Of a DNA stretch of 64,000 bases, positions 26,242 through 38,526 are shown piece by piece (position 1 is the first letter of the stretch; the number at the start of each line of letters is the position of its first letter). Source of the DNA: Lentisalinibacter sp964427415 (GTDB lineage: Bacteria > Pseudomonadota > Gammaproteobacteria > Steroidobacterales > Woeseiaceae); assembly GCA_964427415.1 (NCBI GenBank), contig CAYRUH010000006.1, positions 1-64,000 on the forward strand, written 5' to 3'. A program made the position numbers and the translations under genes. The notes beneath the pieces were generated by a model, which did no database searches, was not told the origin of the DNA, and saw only the letters and a program-made list of their open reading frames with translations.

Positions 26242-27166
26242 CGGCCGCCTCCGGCGCTGGTTCGTCGGCAGGGTCCGTGGCGCCTGCGGCGTCTGCACCG
26301 GACTCGTCCGGCGCCTGTGTCTCCGGCTCGCCCGGCCAGATCAGCAGCACCTCACGCACCTGGTTCAGTTCGGTGGCCGGCGTGGCACGGATCGTGGCGA
26401 AGGACTCCGCCGGGTTAGGCGTCACCTCGGTGACCTCGCCCACCGGATAGCCCGCCGGGAACGCGCCGCCGAGCCCGGAGGTGACCAGCAGGTCGCCGGC
26501 CCGAATATCGGCGTTGTTCGGCAGAAAGGGCAGGTCGAGTCGGTCGTACTCGCCGGTGCCGACGGCGATAGTGCGCAGCCCGTTCCGGTTCACTTCCACC
26601 GGTAGCGCGTGGTCCGGATCGCTGATCAGCATGGCTTCCGAGGTGAAGGGCCCGGCGTGCATGATCTGACCCACGACACCGGTGGCGTCGATGATGGCCT
26701 GACCCTCGTAGGCACCGTGCCGGCGGCCCTTGTCGATGACGATGTCGTGACGGTAGGGGTTGGCGTCGACGGCCATGATCTCGGCCACCCGCACCCGGTC
26801 GCCCACGCGGGTGGTGGTCTGCAGCATCATGCGCAGCCGGGCATTCTCTGACTCGAGTGCGGCCATCTGCTGCAGCTTCGCACGTATGGCCAGTCGTTCG
26901 GCCTTCAGCCGGTTGTTCTCGCGCTGCAGGTCGCTGCGGCTGATGCCGCTCTCGCGGGCCCAGCCGAATGCCTCGGCGGGTAGCGCGACGATGACCTGCA
27001 GTGGATAGATGGCGGTAGCGATCGCCCGGCGCACGGCATCCAGGTGGTTTTCCCGGTGGTCGACCACCAGTGCGATGACGCTCAGCAGCACGAGCGCCAG
27101 CGTACGGGCGCCGAGCGAGCGCATCGGCGCCGTTCTTCGCTGGGTGTCAGACTGAGCTGTCGCCAT
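26234..27166 (-). CDS. mreC: Rod-shape determining protein MreC
   Basis: A bitopic protein whose periplasmic part contacts PBP2. After an N-terminal helix (about 18-36) comes a coiled coil (about 75-118, DLQRENNRLKAERLA), then the double beta-barrel domain containing VDKGRRHGAYEGQ-like and LLVTSGLGGAFPAGYPVG motifs. The C-terminal 30 residues are acidic and alanine/proline-rich, likely disordered. Length 310. It is separated from mreB by 144 bases in which I see no gene. Confidence 0.95.
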   Translation of the reverse strand: MATAQSDTQRRTAPMRSLGARTLALVLLSVIALVVDHRENHLDAVRRAIATAIYPLQVIVALPAEAFGWARESGISRSDLQRENNRLKAERLAIRAKLQQMAALESENARLRMMLQTTTRVGDRVRVAEIMAVDANPYRHDIVIDKGRRHGAYEGQAIIDATGVVGQIMHAGPFTSEAMLISDPDHALPVEVNRNGLRTIAVGTGEYDRLDLPFLPNNADIRAGDLLVTSGLGGAFPAGYPVGEVTEVTPNPAESFATIRATPATELNQVREVLLIWPGEPETQAPDESGADAAGATDPADEPAPEAADE

Positions 27167-27310
27167 GCCCTTGCATGATAAGGATGTTGAACGGGTTGCA
27201 AACCGCCTGCAGGCATGCCGTTCCGCCGGGCGCCGGCGCCCGGGTTGCCGGCGGTGCAGGGCTGTTCACTGGGCGGCGACGGTGGATGGGGCCGCCGCGC
27301 TCACGGGCGC

Positions 27311-28354
27311 TCAGTCCAGGCCGAAGACGGCCGGTCCGTGCTCGTCCATGAGCTCGAGCACCCGGCCACCGCCGCGTGCCACGCACGTCAGGGGCTCGTC
27401 GGCGATGACCACGGGCAGCCCGGTCTCCTCCATGAGGAGCTTGTCCAGGTCCTTCAGCATCGCGCCACCGCCGGTGAGTACGATGCCCCGCTCGGCGACG
27501 TCGGCGCCCAGCTCGGGCGGGGTCTGCTCCAGCGCCTCTTTCACGGCACCCACGATACCCTGCAGGGGTTCCTGCAGCGCCTCCAGGATCTCGTTGCTGT
27601 TCAGCGTGAAGCTCCGCGGCACGCCCTCGGACAGGTTGCGGCCCTTCACCGAGATTTCCTTGACCTCCTGGCCGGGGTAGGCGGAGCCGATCTCGTGCTT
27701 GATGCGCTCGGCCGTGGCTTCGCCGATCAGGATGCCGTAATTACGGCGCACGTAATTGGTGATCGCCTCGTCGAAGCGGTCGCCGCCCACCCGCACGGAG
27801 GAGGCGTAGACGATGCCGTTCAGGGAGATCACGGCCACCTCGGAAGTGCCGCCGCCGATGTCGAGCACCATGGAGCCCCGTGCTTCGTGCACCGGCATGC
27901 CGGCGCCGATGGCCGCCGCCATGGGCTCCTCGATGAGATAGACTTTGCGCGCGCCGGCGCCCTCGGCGGACTCGCGGATGGCGCGGCGCTCGACTTGGGT
28001 GGAGCCGTAGGGCACGCAGACCAGCACCCGGGGGCTCGGGGCGAAGAAGCGGTTGCCGTGCGCCTTCTTGATGAAGTGCTGCAACATCTTCTCGGTCACG
28101 GTGAAATCGGCGATGACGCCGTCTTTCAGCGGACGGATTGCGGTGATGTTGCCGGGCGTACGCCCCAGCATACTCTTGGCTTCGGTACCGACGGCCTCCA
28201 CGCTCCGGCCGCCGCGGCCGGACTCTTCCCGTATGGCTACTACCGACGGCTCGTTGAGCACGATGCCATGCCCGCGGAGGTAGATCAGTGTATTCGCTGT
28301 CCCGAGATCGATGGAAAGGTCGTTGGAGAAATAACCCAGAAGACTCTTCAGCAT
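27311..28354 (-). CDS. mreB: Rod-shape actin homologue MreB
   Basis: The membrane-associated actin-like filament that orients elongation. The 347-residue protein has the actin phosphate loops DLGTANTLIY (N-terminal) and DIGGGTSEVAV, the connector GGDRFDEAI and the adenosine motif VLTGGGAMLKDLD. The amphipathic N-terminus MLKSLLGYF fits membrane binding. It is the promoter-proximal gene of the run mreBCD-mrdA-rodA-mltB-rlpA-dacA-dat-ybeD-lipB, with a good sigma-70 promoter upstream. Confidence 0.98.
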   Translation of the reverse strand: MLKSLLGYFSNDLSIDLGTANTLIYLRGHGIVLNEPSVVAIREESGRGGRSVEAVGTEAKSMLGRTPGNITAIRPLKDGVIADFTVTEKMLQHFIKKAHGNRFFAPSPRVLVCVPYGSTQVERRAIRESAEGAGARKVYLIEEPMAAAIGAGMPVHEARGSMVLDIGGGTSEVAVISLNGIVYASSVRVGGDRFDEAITNYVRRNYGILIGEATAERIKHEIGSAYPGQEVKEISVKGRNLSEGVPRSFTLNSNEILEALQEPLQGIVGAVKEALEQTPPELGADVAERGIVLTGGGAMLKDLDKLLMEETGLPVVIADEPLTCVARGGGRVLELMDEHGPAVFGLD

Positions 28355-28390
28355 TGTCGGGCAAAATCCCGCGGATCAAGGCAAAAAGCT

Positions 28391-28419
28391 ACTCTAGCAA
28401 CGGGGACGACATTGGGCAA
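28391..28419 (-). promoter_or_regulatory. Sigma-70 promoter of mreB
   Basis: On the minus strand TTGCCC (28419-28414) and TAGAGT (28396-28391) are separated by exactly 17 bases. Transcription would start near 28384, about 30 bases before the mreB ATG at 28354. Spacing and both hexamers fit housekeeping sigma-70, suggesting that the elongasome block is driven from here. It is divergent from gatC. Confidence 0.6.
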
Positions 28420-28509
28420 GACGGCGTGTATCATTTCGCGTTCGGCACCGTGGCGGCACGTGCCGACCTGATCGACAACGATACATACGTCACAGACCGG
28501 AGCCTTGCG

Positions 28510-28797
28510 GTGTCCCTGACCAGACAGCAAGTGGAGCATATCGCGACTCTCGCGCGACTGGAGTTCGACGAGGCGGAAATCCCCGATTTTGTCGACAAGC
28601 TGGGCAGCATCGTCGATTTCGTGGACCAATTGCAACAGGCGGACACGGATTCGGTGGAGCCGATGGCCCACCCTCTGGACCAGGTCCAGCGGCTGCGCCC
28701 GGACGAAGTCACGAAAAGCGTCGACAGGGACGAGTACCAGAAGAATGCGCCGGCGGTCGACGGCGGCATGTATCTGGTGCCCAAGGTCATAGAATAA
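28510..28797 (+). CDS. gatC: Asp-tRNA(Asn)/Glu-tRNA(Gln) amidotransferase subunit C
   Basis: The small stabilising subunit of GatCAB, which makes Gln-tRNA(Gln) or Asn-tRNA(Asn) by transamidation. The 95-residue protein opens VSLTRQQVEHIATLARLEF and ends in MYLVPKVIE, both typical. GTG 28510 is the conserved start; the in-frame extension to 28288 overlaps mreB and is not conserved-looking. gatA and gatB follow in order. Confidence 0.94.
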   Translation: MSLTRQQVEHIATLARLEFDEAEIPDFVDKLGSIVDFVDQLQQADTDSVEPMAHPLDQVQRLRPDEVTKSVDRDEYQKNAPAVDGGMYLVPKVIE

Positions 28798-28824
28798 AGG
28801 CCATCGAGCAGGTATCGCCGCACG

Positions 28825-28842
28825 GGTCCGCGGCCGCGGACC
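28825..28842. repeat. 18-bp perfect GC palindrome between gatC and gatA
   Basis: The 18 bases at 28825-28842 are self-complementary (centre GG/CC, ends GGTCC/GGACC). The spacer between gatC and gatA is 147 bases with no gene seen. A very stable loopless palindrome in an intercistronic spacer could form a hairpin or cruciform, or be a chance product of high GC. Confidence 0.4.
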
Positions 28843-28944
28843 GGTCGCGGCACTTGCCGCCCCGGCGGCGCGATGCCAGCGATGCAATCTGCCCGGTCAG
28901 TCTGTCCATAAGAGATATCGTCCAACCATTGCTGAGTCACGACC

Positions 28945-30399
28945 ATGCATGAGCTGTCACTCGCGGCGATAGGGCGCGCGCTCGAGGCGGGCGAATTCAC
29001 CGCCGCGCAACTCGTCGAGGCGCTGCTCGAGCGCATCGGTGCCCGCGACGGCACGCTGAACAGTTTCATCACCGTCACCGGGGACCATGCCCGGGCCGCC
29101 GCCGCCGAGTCCGACCGCCGCCGTGCGGTCGGCGAGGCGCGCCCGCTGGAGGGCCTGCCCCTCGCCCACAAGGACATCTTCTGCACCGCCGGCGTGCGCA
29201 CCAGCTGCGGCTCACGCATGCTGGACAACTTCGTCTCGCCCTACGACGCCACCGTGGTGGAGCGGCTGAAAGCGGCCGGTGCCATCATGCTCGGCAAGAC
29301 CAACATGGACGAGTTCGCCATGGGCTCGTCCAACGAGACGAGCTGGTACGGCCCGGTCGCCAATCCCTGGGATACCGCCCGCTCGCCCGGTGGCTCCTCC
29401 GGCGGCTCGGCGGCGGCGGTGGCGGCACGGCTGGTGCCGGCGGCCACGGGCACGGACACCGGCGGTTCCATCCGCCAGCCGGCCGCGCTGACCGGTATCA
29501 CGGGACTGAAACCCACCTATGGGCGGGTCTCCCGCTGGGGCATGATCGCGTTCGCCTCCAGCCTGGATCAGGCCGGCACGCTGACCCGCAGTGCGGAGGA
29601 CGCCGCGCTGCTGCTGGGGGCCATGGCCGGCTTCGACGAACGGGATTCCACCTCCGTGGACGAGCCGGTGCCGGACTACGTGGCCGGGCTGGAGCAGCCG
29701 CTGGAAGGCCTCACCATCGGGCTCGCACGCCAGTTCTTCGACGAAGGGCTGGAGGCCGACAACGAGGCGGCGCTGCGCGCGGCCATCGGTGAGCTGGAGG
29801 GCCTCGGGGCGGGCGTGCGGGAGATCGACCTGCCGAATATCGGCCTGTCGGTGCCCACCTATTACGTGGTGGCGCCGGCCGAGTGTTCCTCCAACCTGTC
29901 GCGTTTCGACGGCGTGCGCTTCGGCTACCGGGCCCACGACCCGAAGGACCTCATGGAGTTGTATTGCCGCAGCCGGGCCGAGGGCTTCGGCGCCGAGGTG
30001 AAGCGGCGCATCATGACCGGCACCTATGTGCTCTCCGCCGGCTACTACGATGCCTATTACCTGAAGGCGCAGAAGGTCCGGCAGCTCATCAGCGAGGACT
30101 TCCGCCGCGCTTTCGCCGAGGTGGACCTCATCGCCGGGCCGACCACGCCGACGCCGGCTTTCGAACTGGGCGCGAAGACCGACGATCCCATCACCATGTA
30201 TCTGAACGACATCTACACCATCGGCGCGAATCTGGCGGGGCTGCCCTGCCTGTCGGTCCCCTGCGGTTTCTCGGCCGGGTTGCCGGTGGGCCTGCAGCTG
30301 ATCGGGCCGGCGTTTGGCGAGGAACGCCTGCTCGCCTGCGCCCATCAGTATCAGGGCGTCACCGACTGGCACCGGCGCGCGCCGGCGGACTACGAGTGA
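28945..30399 (+). CDS. gatA: Asp-tRNA(Asn)/Glu-tRNA(Gln) amidotransferase subunit A
   Basis: The amidase-signature subunit that releases ammonia from glutamine for GatB. The catalytic triad is visible as K76 (AHKDIFC), S151 (SPGGSSGGS) and nucleophile S175 (DTGGSIRQPA). The 484-residue length is normal. gatB begins 11 bases after its stop with a strong GAGG ribosome-binding site. The presence of gatCAB implies that the organism lacks GlnRS or AsnRS for at least one tRNA, or keeps both routes. Confidence 0.97.
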   Translation: MHELSLAAIGRALEAGEFTAAQLVEALLERIGARDGTLNSFITVTGDHARAAAAESDRRRAVGEARPLEGLPLAHKDIFCTAGVRTSCGSRMLDNFVSPYDATVVERLKAAGAIMLGKTNMDEFAMGSSNETSWYGPVANPWDTARSPGGSSGGSAAAVAARLVPAATGTDTGGSIRQPAALTGITGLKPTYGRVSRWGMIAFASSLDQAGTLTRSAEDAALLLGAMAGFDERDSTSVDEPVPDYVAGLEQPLEGLTIGLARQFFDEGLEADNEAALRAAIGELEGLGAGVREIDLPNIGLSVPTYYVVAPAECSSNLSRFDGVRFGYRAHDPKDLMELYCRSRAEGFGAEVKRRIMTGTYVLSAGYYDAYYLKAQKVRQLISEDFRRAFAEVDLIAGPTTPTPAFELGAKTDDPITMYLNDIYTIGANLAGLPCLSVPCGFSAGLPVGLQLIGPAFGEERLLACAHQYQGVTDWHRRAPADYE

Positions 30400-30409
30400 G
30401 GAGGTGGCG

Positions 30410-31855
30410 ATGAGCTGGGAGACGGTCATCGGCCTGGAGGTCCACGCGCAGCTGGCGACTGAGAGCAAGATATTCTCCGGTGCGCCCACCCGCTACGGCG
30501 CAGAGCCGAACACCCAGGCCTGCCTGGTGGATCTGGGCTACCCGGGCGTGCTGCCGGTGCTGAACCGTGGCGCGGTCGTGATGGCGGTGAAGTTCGGTCT
30601 GGCCGTCGGCGCCGGCATAGCGCCGCGGAGCGTGTTCGCTCGCAAGAACTACTTCTATCCGGACCTGCCGAAGGGCTACCAGATCAGCCAGTACGAGCTG
30701 CCCGTCGTCACCGGCGGCTCGGTGGAGATCGTCACGGAAGGCGGCGAGGTGCGCCGCATCGGCCTCACCCGGGCCCACCTGGAGGAGGACGCGGGCAAGT
30801 CGGTGCACGAGGGCTTCGAGCGCCTTACCGGCATCGACCTGAACCGGGCGGGCACGCCGCTGTTGGAGATCGTCTCGGAGCCCGAGCTGCGCTCGGCGAA
30901 GGAGGCCGCGGCTTACATGAAGGCCATGCATACGCTGGTGCGCTATCTCGGCATCTGCGACGGCAACATGCAGGAGGGTTCGTTCCGCTGCGACGCCAAC
31001 GTCTCGGTGCGCCGGACCGGGGACGAGAAGCTCGGCACCCGCACCGAGCTGAAGAACCTCAACTCCTTCCGTTTCCTCGAACGCGCCATCAACTTCGAGG
31101 TGGCACGCCAGATCGAGGTGCTGGAAGACGGCGGCACCGTGGTGCAGGAGACGCGTCTCTACGATGCCGAGCGGGACGAGACCCGGCCGATGCGCACGAA
31201 GGAAGAGGCCAACGATTACCGCTATTTCCCGGATCCGGACCTGCTGCCGGTGGAGATCGACGAGGCGCTCATCGAGGCGGTGCGAAAGACCCTGCCCGAG
31301 CTGCCCGACGCCAAACGCCGGCGGCTGGGCGAGCAATACGGCGTCAAGCCGGACGATGCCGTGGTGCTGGCTGGCTCCCCGGCGCTGGCGGATTACTTCG
31401 AGGCGGTGGCAGCCGCCGGCGGCAGCGACGGCCAGACCGCGGCCAACTGGGTGCTCGGCGAACTCTCCGCGGCGCTCAACCGGGACGGCCTGGACATCAC
31501 GTCCAGCCGCATCGAACCGGCCGGTCTCGCGCAGCTGCTCGAGCGCATCGCCGACGGCACGCTGTCCGGCAAGCTCGCCAAACAGGTCTTTGAGGCCATG
31601 TGGGCCGACGATGGCGATGGCGATGCGGATGCGGTCATCGAGGCGAAAGGCCTGAAGCAGATCACCGACAGCGGCGAGATCCGGCGCATCGTGGAAGAGG
31701 TGCTGGCCGCCAACCCGGAGCAGGTGGCGCAGTACCGCGGCGGCAAGACCAAGGTGATCGGCTTTTTCGTCGGCCAGGTGATGAAGGCGACGAAGGGCAA
31801 GGCCAACCCCGGCGAGGCCAATCGCCTGCTGAAAGCCGCCCTGGATGCGGACTGA
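30410..31855 (+). CDS. gatB: Asp-tRNA(Asn)/Glu-tRNA(Gln) amidotransferase subunit B
   Basis: GatB phosphorylates the misacylated Glu or Asp on tRNA and amidates it with ammonia channelled from GatA. The 481-residue protein starts with VIGLEVHAQL and contains the family signature DLNRAGTPLLEIVSEPE. The C-terminal YqeY-like tail domain (about 330-481, ending GKANPGEANRLLKAAL) binds tRNA. I chose ATG 30410 behind GAGGTGG; the open frame upstream lies within gatA. Confidence 0.97.
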   Translation: MSWETVIGLEVHAQLATESKIFSGAPTRYGAEPNTQACLVDLGYPGVLPVLNRGAVVMAVKFGLAVGAGIAPRSVFARKNYFYPDLPKGYQISQYELPVVTGGSVEIVTEGGEVRRIGLTRAHLEEDAGKSVHEGFERLTGIDLNRAGTPLLEIVSEPELRSAKEAAAYMKAMHTLVRYLGICDGNMQEGSFRCDANVSVRRTGDEKLGTRTELKNLNSFRFLERAINFEVARQIEVLEDGGTVVQETRLYDAERDETRPMRTKEEANDYRYFPDPDLLPVEIDEALIEAVRKTLPELPDAKRRRLGEQYGVKPDDAVVLAGSPALADYFEAVAAAGGSDGQTAANWVLGELSAALNRDGLDITSSRIEPAGLAQLLERIADGTLSGKLAKQVFEAMWADDGDGDADAVIEAKGLKQITDSGEIRRIVEEVLAANPEQVAQYRGGKTKVIGFFVGQVMKATKGKANPGEANRLLKAALDAD

Positions 31856-31861
31856 CGCGTC

Positions 31862-32734
31862 TTGAGTCGGGATGTCCTGCAACCGTTCCTGTTCGAGCAC
31901 CTGCCGGTGCGCGGTGCGCTCGTGCAGCTTGCCGGGACCTGGCGCGAGCTATCCTCCACCCAGGATTACCCGCCGCCGGTCGGCCGCGTTCTCGGCGAGG
32001 CCAGCGCCGCCGCGGCGCTCATCGCCAACACGCTGAAGTTCGACGGTCAGCTGACGCTGCAGCTCTCCGGCGACGGGCCGCTGGAGCTGCTGGTCGTCCA
32101 GTCCACCAACGAGCTGCACCTGCGCGGCATGGCGCTGGCCCGTGAGGTGGCTCCGCAGGCCGGTTTCCCTGAATTGTCGCGGGGTGCTCGCTGCGCGATG
32201 ACGGTGGAGTCGAGTGTGCTGGCCGACCGCTACCAGGGCATCGTGGATGCGAGCGGCGACTCCCTCGCCGACTGTCTCGAGGGTTATTTCGAGCGTTCCG
32301 TGCAGCTGCCGACCCGCCTCTGGCTGATGGCGGACGCGGACTGCGCGGCCGGCCTGCTGCTGCAGCGGGTGCCCGATGCGGCGACGCCCCTGCCTGAGGA
32401 CGACTGGCGGCGCCTCGGTTGCCTGGCCGACACGCTGACCCTGGGCGAGATGCGCGACGGCATCGGTACGGAAGTGCTCGGCAAACTGTTCGCCGAGGAC
32501 GACGTGCGGATCTTCCGGCCGCGTACCACCCGTTTCGAATGCCGTTGTTCCGTCGACCGCGTCGAGCGTGCCCTGCGTCTGCTGGGCGAGGACGAAGTGC
32601 GCGAAACCCTGGAGGAGCAGGGCGAGATCCGCGTCACCTGCGAATTCTGCAACCGGGAGCGCCGGCTCGACGCCATCGACGTCGAGCGCCTTTTCTCCGC
32701 CGGCGGTCAGCCCGCATCCTACTGCGTGCACTGA
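31862..32734 (+). CDS. hslO: Redox-regulated holdase Hsp33
   Basis: A cytosolic chaperone activated by oxidative unfolding. The 290-residue protein keeps the redox zinc switch, C227-x-C229 and C260-x-x-C263 (FECRCS and CEFC), in the family spacing. A TTG start at 31862, six bases after gatB, gives the standard N-terminus; no ATG lies near. It is probably expressed with gatCAB. Confidence 0.95.
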   Translation: MSRDVLQPFLFEHLPVRGALVQLAGTWRELSSTQDYPPPVGRVLGEASAAAALIANTLKFDGQLTLQLSGDGPLELLVVQSTNELHLRGMALAREVAPQAGFPELSRGARCAMTVESSVLADRYQGIVDASGDSLADCLEGYFERSVQLPTRLWLMADADCAAGLLLQRVPDAATPLPEDDWRRLGCLADTLTLGEMRDGIGTEVLGKLFAEDDVRIFRPRTTRFECRCSVDRVERALRLLGEDEVRETLEEQGEIRVTCEFCNRERRLDAIDVERLFSAGGQPASYCVH

Positions 32735-32832
32735 CGCGGCACCGCACGCGCACGCCCTGGCGCGGTATCCGCCTTATTTCGAATCGGCCGGGACAGCGTC
32801 CGGCAGGCGCGCTATACTCTTGTGCCAAATAC

Positions 32833-32848
32833 ATAAAGATATCTTTAT
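32833..32848. promoter_or_regulatory. 16-bp AT-rich palindromic operator upstream of the ArsR-methyltransferase gene
   Basis: ATAAAGAT followed by ATCTTTAT forms a perfect 16-bp palindrome, strikingly AT-rich in this GC-rich window. It ends 24 bases before the GTG at 32873. A TTGTGC box at 32820-32825 and a TTTATA/TTATAT box near 32844-32850 allow a sigma-70 promoter that the palindrome would overlap. The symmetry and length suit an ArsR-type dimer, so autoregulation by the adjacent gene is the simplest reading. Confidence 0.7.
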
Positions 32849-32872
32849 ATTTTTAATGAAACTGAGGCGCCT

Positions 32873-33778
32873 GTGCCAGAACCATTCGAGGAAACCCTGC
32901 GAGCGTTGAAGGCGGTGGCGGAGCCCACCCGCCTGCGCCTGCTGGCGCTCTGCCATCGGGGTGAGAGCACCGTCTCCGAACTGGTGCGCGTGCTCGGCCA
33001 GAGCCAGCCGCGCATCTCCCGCCATCTCAAGCTCTTGTGCGACGCGGGACTGCTGGAGCGCTTCCGCGACGGCCATTGGATTTACTACCGCACCGCCTCT
33101 TCGGGCGGCGGCGCCGTGCGGGTGCGCAAGCTGCTGGAGCTGTTGCCGGCCGAGGCGTCGGAACTTCTTCGGGACGCCGAACTGGCGGATGCCGAGCGGC
33201 GCGCGTCGGTGGAGCCGGGGGCCGCTCCGCTCACCGATGCCGAGCGCGGCCTGCACCGGGCGGTGCTCGATACGGTGCTCACGGCGCCGGTCGGCCGCCT
33301 GCTGGATATCGGTACCGGCAGTGCGCGCATGCTGAAACTCCTCGGCCGCCGCGCCACGCGGGCGGTGGGCGTCGATATCGACGGCGACCAGCGCCGCCAG
33401 GCCCGCGCCGAACTCGCGGTCGCCGGCCTCGGCAATTGCACCATCCGCGCCGGTGACGCGCATCGCCTCGATTTCGACGACGACGCGTTCGACACCGTCA
33501 TCCTCGACGAGGTGCTCGGTCAGTCGAGCGCGCCGGCGCTGGCGGTGGTCGAGGCGGCACGGCTGCTTGCGCCCGGCGGGCGGCTGCTGCTGATCGAGCC
33601 GGTGGCAGCGCGCGCCGCCGCAGCGCCTCCGCGACCCTCGGTGGAAACCAGGGCAGGCTGGCTCGCCGCGTTGGCCGGTGAGGCCGGACTCGCCATCGGC
33701 CGTCCGCGCCCGGTGCCGGCCGGGAGACCGGAGTGGCTCGTCTCGGTAGCCACGGCGGCGCGACGGCAGGCTGCCTGA
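32873..33778 (+). CDS. ArsR-family regulator fused to SAM-dependent methyltransferase (SahR-like)
   Basis: A 301-residue two-domain protein. Residues 1-85 form an ArsR winged helix (SELVRVLGQSQPRISRHLKLL recognition region). Residues about 130-300 form a class I methyltransferase fold with motif I LLDIGTGSARML and the acidic VGVDID. No CxC metal site is evident, so a metabolite ligand such as SAM or S-adenosylhomocysteine is more likely than a metal. Regulators of this architecture next to metF/metH are known as SahR-type controllers of the methionine cycle; the assignment here rests on architecture and context. GTG 32873 follows TGAGG. Confidence 0.85.
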   Translation: MPEPFEETLRALKAVAEPTRLRLLALCHRGESTVSELVRVLGQSQPRISRHLKLLCDAGLLERFRDGHWIYYRTASSGGGAVRVRKLLELLPAEASELLRDAELADAERRASVEPGAAPLTDAERGLHRAVLDTVLTAPVGRLLDIGTGSARMLKLLGRRATRAVGVDIDGDQRRQARAELAVAGLGNCTIRAGDAHRLDFDDDAFDTVILDEVLGQSSAPALAVVEAARLLAPGGRLLLIEPVAARAAAAPPRPSVETRAGWLAALAGEAGLAIGRPRPVPAGRPEWLVSVATAARRQAA

Positions 33779-33837
33779 ACGATCAAGAGCCCTGGCATAA
33801 AGACCCGGGCACAAAGACTCCAAGGATCGAAAGAACG

Positions 33838-34758
33838 ATGGCAATGACACATACCCGTACCCGTGGCACACCCGGACCCGCTGCCGGGCAGGGCGCGCCG
33901 GACGTCGCGGTTTCCTTCGAGTTCTTCCCGCCCGGCAGCGAGAAGATGGAGGAGACGCTGTGGCGCTCGATCGAGCGGCTGGCGCCGCTGCGTCCGCGCT
34001 TCGTCTCTGTCACCTACGGCGCCGACGGCTCCACGCGGGAGCGCACCCACGGCATCGTCAGCCGCATCCTGCGCGAGACCGACCTGACGGCCGCGCCTCA
34101 CCTCACCTGCGTCGGCGCGAGCCGGGGCGAGATCGACGACATCGCGCGGCAGTACTGGGACACCGGCGTGCGCCACATCGTGGCGCTCAGGGGCGACCCC
34201 CCGAAGGAAACCGATGGCTATGAGCCCCACCCCGAGGGCTATGCCTACGCCGCGGATCTGGTCGAAGGTCTGAAGCGTGTAGCCGACTTCGACGTCTCCG
34301 TAGCTGCCTATCCCGAGGTGCATCCGGAGGCGCGGTCCGCGGCCTTCGACCTGGACAACCTGAAGCGCAAGCTTGACGCCGGCGCGAGCCGCGCCATCAC
34401 CCAGTTCTTCTTCGATATCGACGACTTCCTGCGTTTTCGCGACCGCTGCGCGGCAGCGGGCATCGTCGCGCCGATCGTGCCCGGCATCCTGCCGATCACC
34501 CGCTTCCCCCAGTTGCAGCGCTTCGCCGAGGGCTGCGGTGCGACGGTGCCCGAGTGGCTGGTGCACCGCTTCGACGGCCTGGACGACGACGCCCAGACGC
34601 GCCAGCTCATTGCTGCCAGCGTGGCCATCGAGCAGGCTCGCGAGCTCGAGCGCTACGGCGTGCGCGAATTCCACTTCTACACCCTGAACCGCTCCGAACT
34701 GACCTACGCCATCTGCCATGCGCTGGGTGTGCGTCCGCAGCGCGCGACGGCGGCCTGA
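33838..34758 (+). CDS. metF: 5,10-methylenetetrahydrofolate reductase
   Basis: MetF reduces methylene-THF to methyl-THF, the methyl donor used by MetH encoded next. The 306-residue TIM barrel has the catalytic-glutamate motif VSFEFFPPGS near the N-terminus, the FAD-binding HLTCVGASRGEI segment, LRGDPP and the TQFFFD motif. ATG 33838 follows AAGGA. The 59-base leader has an imperfect direct repeat (GCATAAAGAC/GCACAAAGAC) resembling half of the upstream palindrome. Confidence 0.96.
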   Translation: MAMTHTRTRGTPGPAAGQGAPDVAVSFEFFPPGSEKMEETLWRSIERLAPLRPRFVSVTYGADGSTRERTHGIVSRILRETDLTAAPHLTCVGASRGEIDDIARQYWDTGVRHIVALRGDPPKETDGYEPHPEGYAYAADLVEGLKRVADFDVSVAAYPEVHPEARSAAFDLDNLKRKLDAGASRAITQFFFDIDDFLRFRDRCAAAGIVAPIVPGILPITRFPQLQRFAEGCGATVPEWLVHRFDGLDDDAQTRQLIAASVAIEQARELERYGVREFHFYTLNRSELTYAICHALGVRPQRATAA

Positions 34759-34760
34759 CC

Positions 34761-38465
<3,705 letters not shown>

Positions 38466-38526
38466 TACCCTCGGTGATCCGGGCATCCCGCGGCGGGCCT
38501 GGGATCTTCAGCCAGGGAGGCCGGAT

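Noticed and set aside
33779..33837. SAM or SAH riboswitch before metF
   Set aside because: The 59-base leader is too short for SAM riboswitches, and I could not find the paired stems of a SAH or SAM-II element; a protein operator upstream of the regulator explains control better.
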